Shown one piece after another: positions 9,801 through 20,564 of a stretch of DNA of 44,918 nt; the stretch's first letter is position 1; every line of letters begins with the position of its first letter. The stretch is taken from NCBI GenBank assembly GCA_947506155.1, contig CANNNV010000005.1:1-44918 (forward strand). Direction: 5' to 3'. The translations under genes and the position numbers were made by a program. Origin of the DNA: Methylococcaceae bacterium (lineage in GTDB: Bacteria > Pseudomonadota > Gammaproteobacteria > Methylococcales > Methylomonadaceae). Below the pieces are notes generated by a model, which was not told the DNA's origin, did no database searches, and worked only from the letters and a program-made list of their open reading frames with translations.

Positions 9801-10532
9801 CTTAAAACTTGGCCAGTTGGCAACCACATCATTATCCTGCTGCGCAATCAAACTCCAGCGCTGCACAATGACGAGCAGGCCGTCGATGAACTCAGCCGGC
9901 TCCTGCAAACTGATGATGTCGTTAAATTCGGTTGCCGCGTCTTCATGCGCAGCCAGCTTAAGCCGCAAGGCTTCTGCTACCAGATCGGCGTTTTCATAAG
10001 CACTGTCCTTGTTTTTTGCCAGCAGTTTGTAATGGCTGGACAATATCCCGATAGCCGCCCCAACCCTGGCTACGCGATGTTCGGGATCATCATCCTGATT
10101 GGCTTCCGGGAAACCTGCCGCTATCAATAAATCAAAACGGTTCAAGATAGCCGGAATAGCCCAGTCGCTGGTATCCTGGCCTTTAAAAACAAAAGCCAAT
10201 TTATCAACTATTTCATTTTTATAGCTAAAAATGCTGTTGAATTCTTCCTTGATTTTTTCGCCCTGAGCCTGATGCTGCTCAGATACATTAAAAATCTTCG
10301 CAACAAATTGACCAACATAAGGCCCCATGCGTACCAGCAGATCAGAAATGGCTTCAGGCGCTAAGCCTACGCCTTGATTCTGGCGATAAAGTTTGAATTC
10401 ATCATGTAGCTGCGCGTCATGACGCGCTACCGAGGCATCGAATACCTCCAGCAAGTCTTTCAGGCGGGCAGAATCATATAAATCCGGATAATTAAAGCCG
10501 GGAATGCCTAAGGTAAGATTGTGTTGTTCCAT
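6843..10532 (-). CDS. Large multi-domain flavin/iron-sulfur oxidoreductase (GltD-like pyridine-nucleotide-disulfide domain fused to PyrK/ferredoxin-NADP reductase-like domain)
   Basis: Cys-rich CIYCHERDTDSCSKGM and HRICNECMKGCIYQK; dinucleotide-binding ALVVGLGPAGYTMSHYLLNEGFGVAGID and GVIGGGLTAMDTATEL; C-terminal VVKAPMAAEKFHPGQFYRVQNY, LLLGGGLGNAVLFSIG and CMMKGICAQCLCKHIDAETGKEYFVYSC. Confidence 0.82.
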   Translation of the reverse strand: MEQHNLTLGIPGFNYPDLYDSARLKDLLEVFDASVARHDAQLHDEFKLYRQNQGVGLAPEAISDLLVRMGPYVGQFVAKIFNVSEQHQAQGEKIKEEFNSIFSYKNEIVDKLAFVFKGQDTSDWAIPAILNRFDLLIAAGFPEANQDDDPEHRVARVGAAIGILSSHYKLLAKNKDSAYENADLVAEALRLKLAAHEDAATEFNDIISLQEPAEFIDGLLVIVQRWSLIAQQDNDVVANWPSFKLPQKRDFDNLVEHQLVDRGEFKTWMGEHRRRRDGFKLTDARMNQRQVLSEINHCIYCHERDTDSCSKGMRNKKTNTFKVDPLGVTTIGCPLDEKISEMHLVKHNGDNIGALAIIIIDNPMCPGTGHRICNECMKGCIYQKTDPVDIPQIETNVLTDVLFMPYGFEMYSLLTRWNPLNVKRPYMLPYNGKNALVVGLGPAGYTMSHYLLNEGFGVAGIDGLKLEPLPVALTGDSENLPEPIVNFQDLYEELDQRILAGFGGVAEYGITVRWDKNFLKVIYLTLQRREAFRAYGGVRFGGTITIEDAWSMGFDHICVASGAGKPTVIDMKNNLMRGIRKASDFLMALQLTGAAKKSTLANLQVRLPAGVIGGGLTAMDTATELMAYYPVQVEKTLHRYEVLVNSYGEQAVRARYDQEEMSILDEFLAHGKAIVAERQRAETEDEQPDFQPLVESWGGVTLFYRKGINDAPAYRQNHEEIVKALEEGIALAEGMSPLAAQADEYGHLQAVEFEKLVQEDGRWNSSGQTLEVPLRSLYVAAGTSPNTIYQSEYPDTFVMDKWFFQRYEPEWTNDSVQLVAMHDETTPKLGKPAPLTSYQKDGKFISFYGDNHPVYAGNVVKAMASAKNGYPYVVKLFEQELVNLDPLQQSERDAALKTLFAGLDEALSATIVEINRLTPTIVEVVVKAPMAAEKFHPGQFYRVQNYEAFAPTVEGTVLAAEGLALTGAEVDKENGTISLIVLEMGSSSRLCATWKVGDPLVIMGVTGTPTDIPSGKTVLLLGGGLGNAVLFSIGKALRAAGNKVIYFAGYKFAQDRFKVEDVEAAADIIIWSVDKGEGVEAIIPTRPQDKSFVGNILECMLAYAQGNLGEQPISLSDVDHLIVIGSDRMMGAVKSARYDVLKPYLNKAHHAIGSINSPMQCMMKGICAQCLCKHIDAETGKEYFVYSCYDQDQDLDKVDFPHLNARLRQNTVQEKLSNLWLDYLLEKQS

Positions 10533-10662
10533 AATTCTCGTGTTATGTGTAGTTTATACAGGCTAGATAAAGGGCTTTAACTGTACAAAAGGTTACCGAA
10601 AAGACTAACAAAACCGGGTATTGTAAGTAGATATGATTTTGTTAGCCACAGATAATGGAGTA

Positions 10663-11553
10663 TCAGACAAACGATGTGGGCATTTTCTCTCTAAGTTTTA
10701 AAAACCGCTGGTACCGGGTCATTGAAATAGCGCCGCTTTCGGCGGCAGGTCGCACTGCGCAACCTTTATCCACCAGATGACGACAATTGTTAAACTGGCA
10801 TTGTTCAATCAAGGGCTGAAATTCACGGTAGCCGTAAGCCAGCTGCTGTTCGGAAAGCCCTGCCAAACCGAAAATCGCAACCCCCGGACTGTCGATTAAA
10901 TCACCGCCTTCATCCATGTGGTACAAAGTTGCAGCTGTGGTGGTATGGCGCCCGTGTTTGGTGGTCGCCGAAACGGTATTGGTTTTGAGTTCCTTATCCG
11001 GAATGATCGCATTGGTTAAACTGGACTTACCGACCCCGGATTGTCCGGCCAGAATACTGACCTGATCTTTTAACGCCAGCTTCAGCTCATCCAGACCGGA
11101 GGCGGCAGTAGCGCTAACCCGGTAGAAAGCATAGCCGAGATCGATATAATCCAGCAATTCCTTTTCGATTGCGTCGGCCTGCGGCAAATCGGTTTTATTC
11201 AATACCAGCGCCGCATTGATGTTCCGATTTTCGCAAATAGCCAGATACTGGTCTATCAACAAAAAATCGCAGTAAGGTTCAATCGCAAACACCACAAACA
11301 CCGTGTCGATATTGGCCGCAACCGGCCGAGTCTTGCCGTTACGGGATGGGCGCATCAATAACGAACGCCGGGGCAAAATTTCTTCGATCCGGCCCTGATC
11401 AGGTGAGGATTGCGTCCATAAAACCTTGTCACCTACCGCGACAGTTTCCAGTCGCCGCAGGGTTTGGCAAAGAACTATTTTACCTTCGTATTCAACCGCG
11501 ATACCCTGACCTAAATGGGAGATAACCAGGCCCTCAAGTAACTTCGTCATCAC
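10663..11553 (-). CDS. rsgA: Ribosome small-subunit-dependent GTPase A
   Basis: Circularly permuted GTPase: NKTDLPQ (G4) precedes GQSGVGKSSLTNAI (G1) and DSPGVAIFGL (G3), then Zn site CQFNNCRHLVDKGCAV. Confidence 0.95.
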   Translation of the reverse strand: MMTKLLEGLVISHLGQGIAVEYEGKIVLCQTLRRLETVAVGDKVLWTQSSPDQGRIEEILPRRSLLMRPSRNGKTRPVAANIDTVFVVFAIEPYCDFLLIDQYLAICENRNINAALVLNKTDLPQADAIEKELLDYIDLGYAFYRVSATAASGLDELKLALKDQVSILAGQSGVGKSSLTNAIIPDKELKTNTVSATTKHGRHTTTAATLYHMDEGGDLIDSPGVAIFGLAGLSEQQLAYGYREFQPLIEQCQFNNCRHLVDKGCAVRPAAESGAISMTRYQRFLKLREKMPTSFV

Positions 11554-12800
11554 GCCGTGCGTATATTAGCTTCTAAATTGGCGATGCGGATAGCCGCAGG
11601 CGGATGACTGTAATGAAACGCTGAATACAGCGGATCCGGTGTCAAGGTGCTGGCGTTTTCTTCATACAATTTAACCAGCGAGCTGATCAGCTTTTCAGCC
11701 TTGGCATGATTAGAGGCAAAATTATCGGCTTCAAACTCAAACTTACGCTGGAAATAAGCGCTGATCGGCTGCATAAAAAAGGTAAACGATGACGAGACCA
11801 GCATGAATAACAATAAAGCGGCCGCATGTGACGGCAGTTTGACGCCCAAGCCGTTATAAAACCAGGGCTGATCAATCAGCCAGCCTAATACGGCAAAACT
11901 GATCAGCGTCATGATAGAGGTGGCAATCAGCATTTTAATGGTGTGCTTGCATTTGAAATGGCCTAATTCGTGAGCCAGGATCGCCTCCAGTTCTTCATCC
12001 TCCAATGAGTTAACCAAGGTATCGTAAAACACGATGCGCTTGTTGTTGCCAAGTCCGGTGAAATAAGCGTTGCCGTGGCCTGAACGCTTGGAGCCATCCA
12101 TGATGAAAATGCCCTGAGAATTAAAGCCGCAGCGGGCTAATAAGCCCGAAATGCGATCTTTTAACGCACCATCTTCCATCGGCGTAAATTTATTGAATAA
12201 CGGCGCGATCACGGTAGGAAACAGCCAGCTCATCAGCAAGGAAAAGCCCATCAATATGCCCCAAGCCCATAACCACCACAAAGAACCAATGCTATCCATG
12301 ACCCATAGGATCAAAGCCAGCAACGGCAGGCCGATAGCCGCACCTAAAGTCAGTTGCAGCAGCTGATCCTTGATGAAGCGCTGCGGGGTACTTTTGTTAA
12401 AGCCGAATTTTTCTTCAATCACAAAGGTTTGGTAGACGCTGGTGGGAATTTCAACCGCCGTCATCACCAGAAAAACACCAGCTACCGCAGCCAATCCGGC
12501 CAGCAACGGACTTGTAATTAGGTCTGCAAAAAATTCAAATGCCAGATTAATGCCACCGCCCAGCGTCAGCAACAACAAAAAAACAACGCCAAGAATGCTG
12601 TCTATATTACCCAGTTTGCTTTTTTCCAGGGTGTAGTCAGCCGCTTTCTGATGAGCTTCCAGCGGGACGGTGTTTTTAAAGGCCTCAGGCACTTCGGGAC
12701 GGTGCTTGGCAACATGAGCTGCATGGCGTTGAGCCAGCCAAAATTGCACTGAAAAAGACAGGCTCAGCGCGATTAAAAAGACGATAGTAAAGCTGTTCAT
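11550..12800 (-). CDS. M48 family (Ste24-like) zinc metalloprotease
   Basis: 416 aa multi-TM with LEAILAHELGHFKCKH (HExxH) and FEFEADNFA. Overlaps rsgA by 4 bp. Confidence 0.93.
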   Translation of the reverse strand: MNSFTIVFLIALSLSFSVQFWLAQRHAAHVAKHRPEVPEAFKNTVPLEAHQKAADYTLEKSKLGNIDSILGVVFLLLLTLGGGINLAFEFFADLITSPLLAGLAAVAGVFLVMTAVEIPTSVYQTFVIEEKFGFNKSTPQRFIKDQLLQLTLGAAIGLPLLALILWVMDSIGSLWWLWAWGILMGFSLLMSWLFPTVIAPLFNKFTPMEDGALKDRISGLLARCGFNSQGIFIMDGSKRSGHGNAYFTGLGNNKRIVFYDTLVNSLEDEELEAILAHELGHFKCKHTIKMLIATSIMTLISFAVLGWLIDQPWFYNGLGVKLPSHAAALLLFMLVSSSFTFFMQPISAYFQRKFEFEADNFASNHAKAEKLISSLVKLYEENASTLTPDPLYSAFHYSHPPAAIRIANLEANIRTA

Positions 12801-12888
12801 AAGCGAAATTCTTCAAAGTTTAAGAGTTAGACGTACCAATTTGGCAATGCTACACTAACCGCCCCCTTGAATACAACGGAATCAATAA

Positions 12889-13434
12889 ATGGCGCAGGAC
12901 TTATCGCATCTTATCTGGATAGACCTTGAAATGACCGGACTCGATCCGGACAACGATCAGATTATCGAAATCGCCACGGTTATTACCGATAAGAATTTGG
13001 TTATTCTGGCGCAAGGCCCAGTGCTGGCGGTGCATCAGTCAGATGCGACATTAGCGGCCATGGATGACTGGAATCAAAAGCATCACGGCCAATCTGGCTT
13101 GATAGCACGGGTCAAGGCGTCAACGATTGATGCGGAAGAGGCTGAACGCCAAACCCTGGAATTTTTAACCCAGTGGGTGCCGGCGCAGACATCGCCAATT
13201 TGCGGCAACAGCATCGGTCAGGATCGGCGCTTTTTATATCGCTACATGCCCAAACTGGAAGCCTATTTTCATTATCGCAATATCGATGTTTCAACGTTAA
13301 AAGAGCTGGCGGCACGCTGGGCGCCTGAACTCAAGGACGGCTTTAAAAAAGCGTCGTCACATCAAGCCCTGGATGACATTATCGAATCGATCGAAGAGCT
13401 GCGCTATTACCGCGAGCATTTCATCAAGTTCTAG
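12889..13434 (+). CDS. orn: Oligoribonuclease
   Basis: [37 protein letters not shown]; DEDDh family signature. Confidence 0.97.
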   Translation: MAQDLSHLIWIDLEMTGLDPDNDQIIEIATVITDKNLVILAQGPVLAVHQSDATLAAMDDWNQKHHGQSGLIARVKASTIDAEEAERQTLEFLTQWVPAQTSPICGNSIGQDRRFLYRYMPKLEAYFHYRNIDVSTLKELAARWAPELKDGFKKASSHQALDDIIESIEELRYYREHFIKF

Positions 13435-13436
13435 TT

Positions 13437-15516
<2,080 letters not shown>

Positions 15517-15580
15517 CCAGCCTATCCTCACCCTACCCAATTGCGGAATAAGCAATCAAAAATTAAGACATTAACTAAAT

Positions 15581-16411
15581 ATGACCGAAAAAGAAAATTT
15601 TGCAAAAAAACTCGAAGAATTTGTTGTCGAGTTTAAAGAGCATATCAGCACAGATAAAGGCCAATGGACAGTAAAAGGCTTTATTGATATTTTTAAGAAC
15701 GTATACACCATCTCTTCAGATACCAAGATTGTATCAAAAATTCTTGAAATCCATCTATTCCCAAAAATCCTGCATTTTGCACAAGTTAACGGATACAAGG
15801 TAGTTCTTGCCGATCATCAGAATTACTATCCCGACCTATCATTTGTCAAAGCCAGTGATGAATCTATCAAATTCGCAGTCGATTTTAAGACCACCTATCG
15901 GAATCCAAAGAAGCCATACTTATGCAATGGATTTACACTGGGTTCCCACGGCAAATACTTTGAACATCGCACCAGCACTAAAAACATTCAGTTTCCCTAC
16001 GGTGCTTATTCGGGTCATTTCTGTCTAGGTATCATCTACGACAGAGCAAATGGCGCATCGATTGATGAAACAAAAATACACAGTATTGATGAACTACATT
16101 CAATTGCTTCGGTTGTAGGAAATTTTCAATTCTTTGTTACAGAAAAATGGAAAATTGCCAGCGATAAAGGTGGTAGTGGTAATACAGCTAATATCGGTAG
16201 TATCAACAATATCGCTGATATAGTTAGCGGTCAGGGTATGTTTTCAAAGCTCGGCGAACATTGGTTTGATGAGTATTGGATAAACTACAAAAAAATAATT
16301 ACCTTAAACGAAGAAGGTGGAACAAAAACAATCTCCACACTTCGCGATTACGTAGACTACAAAAACGGTGACATTTCCTTGGTTGTAAATAAAAGGAATG
16401 GTAAAGAATGA
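15581..16411 (+). CDS. Type II restriction endonuclease, EcoRV family (predicted GATATC)
   Basis: [29 protein letters not shown] aligns with EcoRV QNHYPDFTLYKPSEPNKKIAIDIKTTYTN (PD...D-x-K, same 16-residue Asp-Asp spacing). [12 protein letters not shown] matches the EcoRV recognition loop AGSGNTTNIGSI. Confidence 0.93.
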   Translation: MTEKENFAKKLEEFVVEFKEHISTDKGQWTVKGFIDIFKNVYTISSDTKIVSKILEIHLFPKILHFAQVNGYKVVLADHQNYYPDLSFVKASDESIKFAVDFKTTYRNPKKPYLCNGFTLGSHGKYFEHRTSTKNIQFPYGAYSGHFCLGIIYDRANGASIDETKIHSIDELHSIASVVGNFQFFVTEKWKIASDKGGSGNTANIGSINNIADIVSGQGMFSKLGEHWFDEYWINYKKIITLNEEGGTKTISTLRDYVDYKNGDISLVVNKRNGKE

Positions 16412-17325
16412 TCCTAAAAGTCGGTGTGCCTCCAATCAAGTCGCAAGGCATAAAAACCAAACTCGTTCCTTGGATTGAAAGTATTGTTCCTAGCGATTTT
16501 ACTGGTGCCTGGATCGAACCTTTTATGGGGACGGGAGCGGTGGCTTTTAATGTCGCGCCTCATCATGCGATTTTGTGTGACACCAATCCTCATTTGATTA
16601 ATTTTTATTCTGGCATAGCTACTGAAGAAATAACGCCTGAAGTAGTAAGAGAATACCTTATACGCGAGGGTGATCTTCTTTTATCAAAAGGTGAGGAGCA
16701 TTATTATTTTATAAGAGAAAGATTTAATTCCGGACACTCACCACTGGACTTTCTATTTCTTAATCGCGCCGGATTTAATGGCATGATTCGCTTCAATCGA
16801 AAGGGGGGATTTAATATTCCTTTTTGTAAAAAACCACAGCGCTTTGCGCAAGCCTATGTCACGAAAATAATTAATCAAGTTGCTTGGGCTTGCAAAATAA
16901 TTAAGACAAAAGAATTTATCTTCAAGTGTCAAGATTTTAATAAAACCATTTCTGAAGCATCGTCATCAGACATTATTTATTGTGATCCACCCTATATTGG
17001 CAGGCATGTTGATTACTATAATGGTTGGGATGATACGCATGAACGGGAATTATTCGATAGACTTTCTCATTTTGCAGGAAAGTTTATTTTATCGACTTGG
17101 CATCACAATGATTACCGAGAAAATGAATACGTTAAGACCCTGTGGTCAAAACATTCCGTTCTTACCCGCGAACATTTTTATCATGTTGGTGGTAAAGAAA
17201 AAAACAGAAACCCCGTTATTGAAGCCCTAATTACAAATTTCACGGCAATTCCTATCGAGCGAAAAACAGATAGCCCAATCCAGTACGCGCTATTTGAAGG
17301 GCAAGGGAAATATGGTTCAGAATAA
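16408..17325 (+). CDS. Type II DNA adenine methyltransferase (D12/Dam class), M.EcoRV-like
   Basis: [22 protein letters not shown]...[17 protein letters not shown] (SAM motif) and [22 protein letters not shown] (DPPY). Overlaps the endonuclease gene by ATGA. Confidence 0.94.
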   Translation: MILKVGVPPIKSQGIKTKLVPWIESIVPSDFTGAWIEPFMGTGAVAFNVAPHHAILCDTNPHLINFYSGIATEEITPEVVREYLIREGDLLLSKGEEHYYFIRERFNSGHSPLDFLFLNRAGFNGMIRFNRKGGFNIPFCKKPQRFAQAYVTKIINQVAWACKIIKTKEFIFKCQDFNKTISEASSSDIIYCDPPYIGRHVDYYNGWDDTHERELFDRLSHFAGKFILSTWHHNDYRENEYVKTLWSKHSVLTREHFYHVGGKEKNRNPVIEALITNFTAIPIERKTDSPIQYALFEGQGKYGSE

Positions 17326-17384
17326 AGGAGTATTTCAACGCTGTACGTTTTCTTGGCCCATATAATGTTTCCACCCGTGGAACG

Positions 17385-18038
17385 TTAGCTAACCAGCCGT
17401 CCAATAGTACGAAAAACATCAGCAAACATGTCTTTAGTCAGTCGCTTGGTCTGCACGTTGTAGCGACTGGTATGATAGGAATCAACTAAGCTTAAGCCCT
17501 CCGGCAACACATGCAGCGCATTATGGAAAAACTTGGCGCTGCTTTGTTTCAAGCCGTAAGCTTTTAAAACCGCCTGATGGGCAACCAGGCCTAAAGCCAG
17601 TATCACCGCCTGCTCCGGCAAGGTTTTTAACTCGGCGGCCAGATAAGCATTGCACTGATTGATTTCAGTCGAACTCGGTTTGTTTTGTGGGGGCAGGCAT
17701 TTGACCGCATTAGTGATACGGCAATTTTTAAGCACCAGACCGTCAGTCAGAGCTTCGGATTTGAGTTGATTACTGTAGCCGAACTGATACAGCGCTTCAT
17801 ACAATAACAGGCCGGCATAATCGCCGGTAAACGGCCTGCCTGTGGCATTAGCGCCGTGCATGCCGGGCGCCAGTCCGACTATCAGCAACCGGGCTGAACT
17901 ATCACCAAACGGCGCAACGGGCCGGGCATGGTAATCGGGATGCAGTTGCTTAACGGCGCAGAGAAAATCATCCAGCCGTTTACACTGCTTGCAATCTTGA
18001 TCGAAGATTTGTTTTGAATACATAAAATTGGTAGCCAA
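17385..18038 (-). CDS. Uracil-DNA glycosylase superfamily protein
   Basis: LLIVGLAPGMHGANATGRPFTGDYAGLLLYEAL...ITNAVKCLPPQNKPSSTE...VILALGLVAHQAVL...VDSYHTSRYNVQTKRLT; UDG family 4/5-like motifs. Confidence 0.88.
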   Translation of the reverse strand: MATNFMYSKQIFDQDCKQCKRLDDFLCAVKQLHPDYHARPVAPFGDSSARLLIVGLAPGMHGANATGRPFTGDYAGLLLYEALYQFGYSNQLKSEALTDGLVLKNCRITNAVKCLPPQNKPSSTEINQCNAYLAAELKTLPEQAVILALGLVAHQAVLKAYGLKQSSAKFFHNALHVLPEGLSLVDSYHTSRYNVQTKRLTKDMFADVFRTIGRLVS

Positions 18039-18623
18039 TTAATCTAAATATTTACCCCTCAGCAGCATGGTTCTAACCGGATTAAAAGTTTTTCTGTGTA
18101 TGTCTAAAAAGCCGAACTGTTCTATTTCAGCCAGATGCTGCTTGGTTCCATAACCTTTATGGATATGAAACGAAAATTCAGGGTAATGCGTGTGGTACTC
18201 GACCATCAGTTTATCCCGTTCGACTTTGGCCAATATTGACGCCGCGCTAATCGCCTGAACTTTACTGTCCCCTTTAACTATAGCCTGCGCCGGCATTATT
18301 AACTTAGGCAACTGATTGCCATCCACTAAAACCTGATCCGGCTGGATAGCCAAACCGTTCACCGCTCTTTGCATCGCTAGCAACGTAGCCTGAAGGATAT
18401 TGAGCCTATCGATCTCTTCAACACTGGCTTGGGCAATAGACCAACTTAGAGACATTTCCTTGATCAGACTATAAAGACTCTCCCGTTTGCTTGCGCTAAG
18501 AACTTTAGAATCGGCGAGACCCGCTATGGGTCTTAGCGGATCCAGGATAACAGCGGCTGCATACACAGGACCAGCAAGCGGGCCACGGCCTGCTTCATCA
18601 ACCCCGGCCTCACACATCATCAT
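18039..18623 (-). CDS. rnhB: Ribonuclease HII
   Basis: [51 protein letters not shown]. Confidence 0.97.
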   Translation of the reverse strand: MMMCEAGVDEAGRGPLAGPVYAAAVILDPLRPIAGLADSKVLSASKRESLYSLIKEMSLSWSIAQASVEEIDRLNILQATLLAMQRAVNGLAIQPDQVLVDGNQLPKLIMPAQAIVKGDSKVQAISAASILAKVERDKLMVEYHTHYPEFSFHIHKGYGTKQHLAEIEQFGFLDIHRKTFNPVRTMLLRGKYLD

Positions 18624-18624
18624 C

Positions 18625-19395
18625 TTAACGTAATATACCCCGGTTTACATTACGCAAAAAACTGACCATATCAGACAACTCCTTGCTTTCACCAGCTAAA
18701 TCTTCCATTTGATCCAGCGCATCTTCTAATCTCAGATTAGTCTTGTAAATAATCCTGTACGCCTTTCTGATTAACCGAATGTCTTCAGGAGAGATGCCGT
18801 TACGTTCCATACCGACTGAATTGATGCCATGAGGGCGGGTAGGCTTGCCGCCGACCATCACAAAAGGAGGGATATCCTGGGTAATCGCGCTGCCCATTGC
18901 GGCAAAACTGTACTGCCCTATTTGAGTGAACTGATGCACCAAGGTAAAGCCACCCAAGATGGCATGGCTATGTAAATGCACATGCCCTGCTAAAGAGGCG
19001 CCATTAGCCATAATCACGTGATTACCGATGATGCAGTCATGCGCCACATGCGTGTACGCCATAAACAGGTTATCGCTACCTATTTTGGTTAGACTACGAT
19101 CTTGCTTGGTCCCTCGGTGCATGGAGGTATATTCACGTATGGTATTTCTATCGCCAATTTCCAGCCGGGTTATCTCCGCAGCATATTTTTTATCCTGGGG
19201 ATCTTCACCTATGGACGTAAATTGATAAATACGATTGTGCCGACCTATCGTGGTAGGTCCCTTGATAACCACATGGGATCCTATCACCGTACCGGCGCCG
19301 ATCTTTACATCGGCACCTATCACAGAAAAAGGACCTACCGACACACCCTCAGCCAGTTCGGCCTTGCTATCGACTATCGCTGTTGGATCGATCAA
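18625..19395 (-). CDS. lpxA: UDP-N-acetylglucosamine acyltransferase
   Basis: Left-handed beta-helix hexapeptide repeats; [48 protein letters not shown]. Start placed at TTG 19395; the ATG at 19419 is an alternative overlapping fabZ. Confidence 0.95.
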   Translation of the reverse strand: MIDPTAIVDSKAELAEGVSVGPFSVIGADVKIGAGTVIGSHVVIKGPTTIGRHNRIYQFTSIGEDPQDKKYAAEITRLEIGDRNTIREYTSMHRGTKQDRSLTKIGSDNLFMAYTHVAHDCIIGNHVIMANGASLAGHVHLHSHAILGGFTLVHQFTQIGQYSFAAMGSAITQDIPPFVMVGGKPTRPHGINSVGMERNGISPEDIRLIRKAYRIIYKTNLRLEDALDQMEDLAGESKELSDMVSFLRNVNRGILR

Positions 19396-19397
19396 AA

Positions 19398-19841
19398 TTA
19401 ATTCACCACCGCTGCACATCTGATTTCGGCACTCGCAACAAATTCACCATCCACTTCCGCACGACATTCAAATGCCCAAATATTACGCTTGCTTTTAACA
19501 AATCTTGCTTCCAGCATCAATTGATCACCTGGTACTACAGGCCGCTTAAACTTGGCCTTATCGATACCCACTAAATAATAAATCATACCCGCCAATTCAT
19601 CGCCTGCTGTTTCTGATGCCAACAAACCCGTGGCCTGAGCCAGTGCTTCTAAAATCAACACGCCCGGCATAATCGGTTTTTGCGGAAAATGTCCCTGAAA
19701 AAAAGGTTCATTGTAAGTTACATTTTTTATGCCCAGCAATCTAATGCCTGGCTCACACTCAATAACCTTATCAACCAGTAAAAAAGGATAACGATGTGGT
19801 AAAAATTCTTGTATTTGTAAAATATCTAGCTTAACGGACAT
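19398..19841 (-). CDS. fabZ: 3-hydroxyacyl-[ACP] dehydratase
   Basis: [48 protein letters not shown]. Confidence 0.97.
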   Translation of the reverse strand: MSVKLDILQIQEFLPHRYPFLLVDKVIECEPGIRLLGIKNVTYNEPFFQGHFPQKPIMPGVLILEALAQATGLLASETAGDELAGMIYYLVGIDKAKFKRPVVPGDQLMLEARFVKSKRNIWAFECRAEVDGEFVASAEIRCAAVVN

Positions 19842-19848
19842 ATTTGAG

Positions 19849-19922
19849 GATGCTTCCTAAAAAAGTGATGGCTATTAAAATCGGGTAAAAGGCCAAAGGT
19901 AAACCTGATCTTTAATAGCCAT
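19849..19922 (-). terminator. Candidate terminator/attenuator between skp and fabZ
   Basis: 12-bp perfect inverted repeat ATGGCTATTAAA (19868-19879) / TTTAATAGCCAT (19911-19922), followed on the minus strand by CACTTTTTTAGG. Confidence 0.55.
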
Positions 19923-19966
19923 TTAGTGATAAAAAATGACGATGTGCATAAATAAAGACCGTGTAA

Positions 19967-20467
19967 TTATTCCGGTATGGTGGATAATTTTTGCTGAACT
20001 TGACTGGTCACGTCGATTTTTTCGCTGGCATAAATAACACCATCAGTGAGTAATAAATCAAACTCCTGAGCTTTAGCTATCTCGCGAATAGCTTCAACAA
20101 TACGACGTTGCAATTTGCCTAACTCTTCATTACGACGCGCATTAAAATCCTCACTAAACTCCTGCTGGGCTCTTTTGGCGTCTCTCTTCTTATTTAAAAT
20201 ATCTTTTTCTAGATTAACTCGCGCCGATTCGCCCATCACCGCTGCATCTTTGGTCATTCTTTCATCCATACTTTGAATTTCTTTTTGCTGAGCAACTAAT
20301 TGCTTATCTCGCGGTGAAAACTCCTGTTCCAGACGTTTTTTGGCTTTTTCTGCTTGAGGCGCTTTCTCAAGAACAGCGGGTATATTAACAAAGCCTATCT
20401 TTAAATCAGCATAGCTGACATTAGCAGCGAGCAACATCCCTAAAAACAGAGCAATTTTGGTTTTCAT
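19967..20467 (-). CDS. skp: OmpH/Skp family periplasmic chaperone
   Basis: Signal peptide MKTKIALFLGMLLAANVSYA; DLKIGFVNIPAVLEKAPQAEKAKKRLEQEF coiled coil. Downstream of bamA. Confidence 0.92.
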   Translation of the reverse strand: MKTKIALFLGMLLAANVSYADLKIGFVNIPAVLEKAPQAEKAKKRLEQEFSPRDKQLVAQQKEIQSMDERMTKDAAVMGESARVNLEKDILNKKRDAKRAQQEFSEDFNARRNEELGKLQRRIVEAIREIAKAQEFDLLLTDGVIYASEKIDVTSQVQQKLSTIPE

Positions 20468-20564
20468 TGTTAAACAAATCTCAAGTGGAATTAAAATAGA
20501 ATAATTAAAGAAAGGTTATCTTGTTAAATTATAAGGGATATGGTTGTTAAACAAAAACAACTTC

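Noticed and set aside
7429-10130. Several plus-strand ORFs (60-156 aa) opposite the 1229-aa oxidoreductase
   Set aside because: Antisense to a clearly coding, motif-rich gene; low-complexity shadow translations with no family resemblance.
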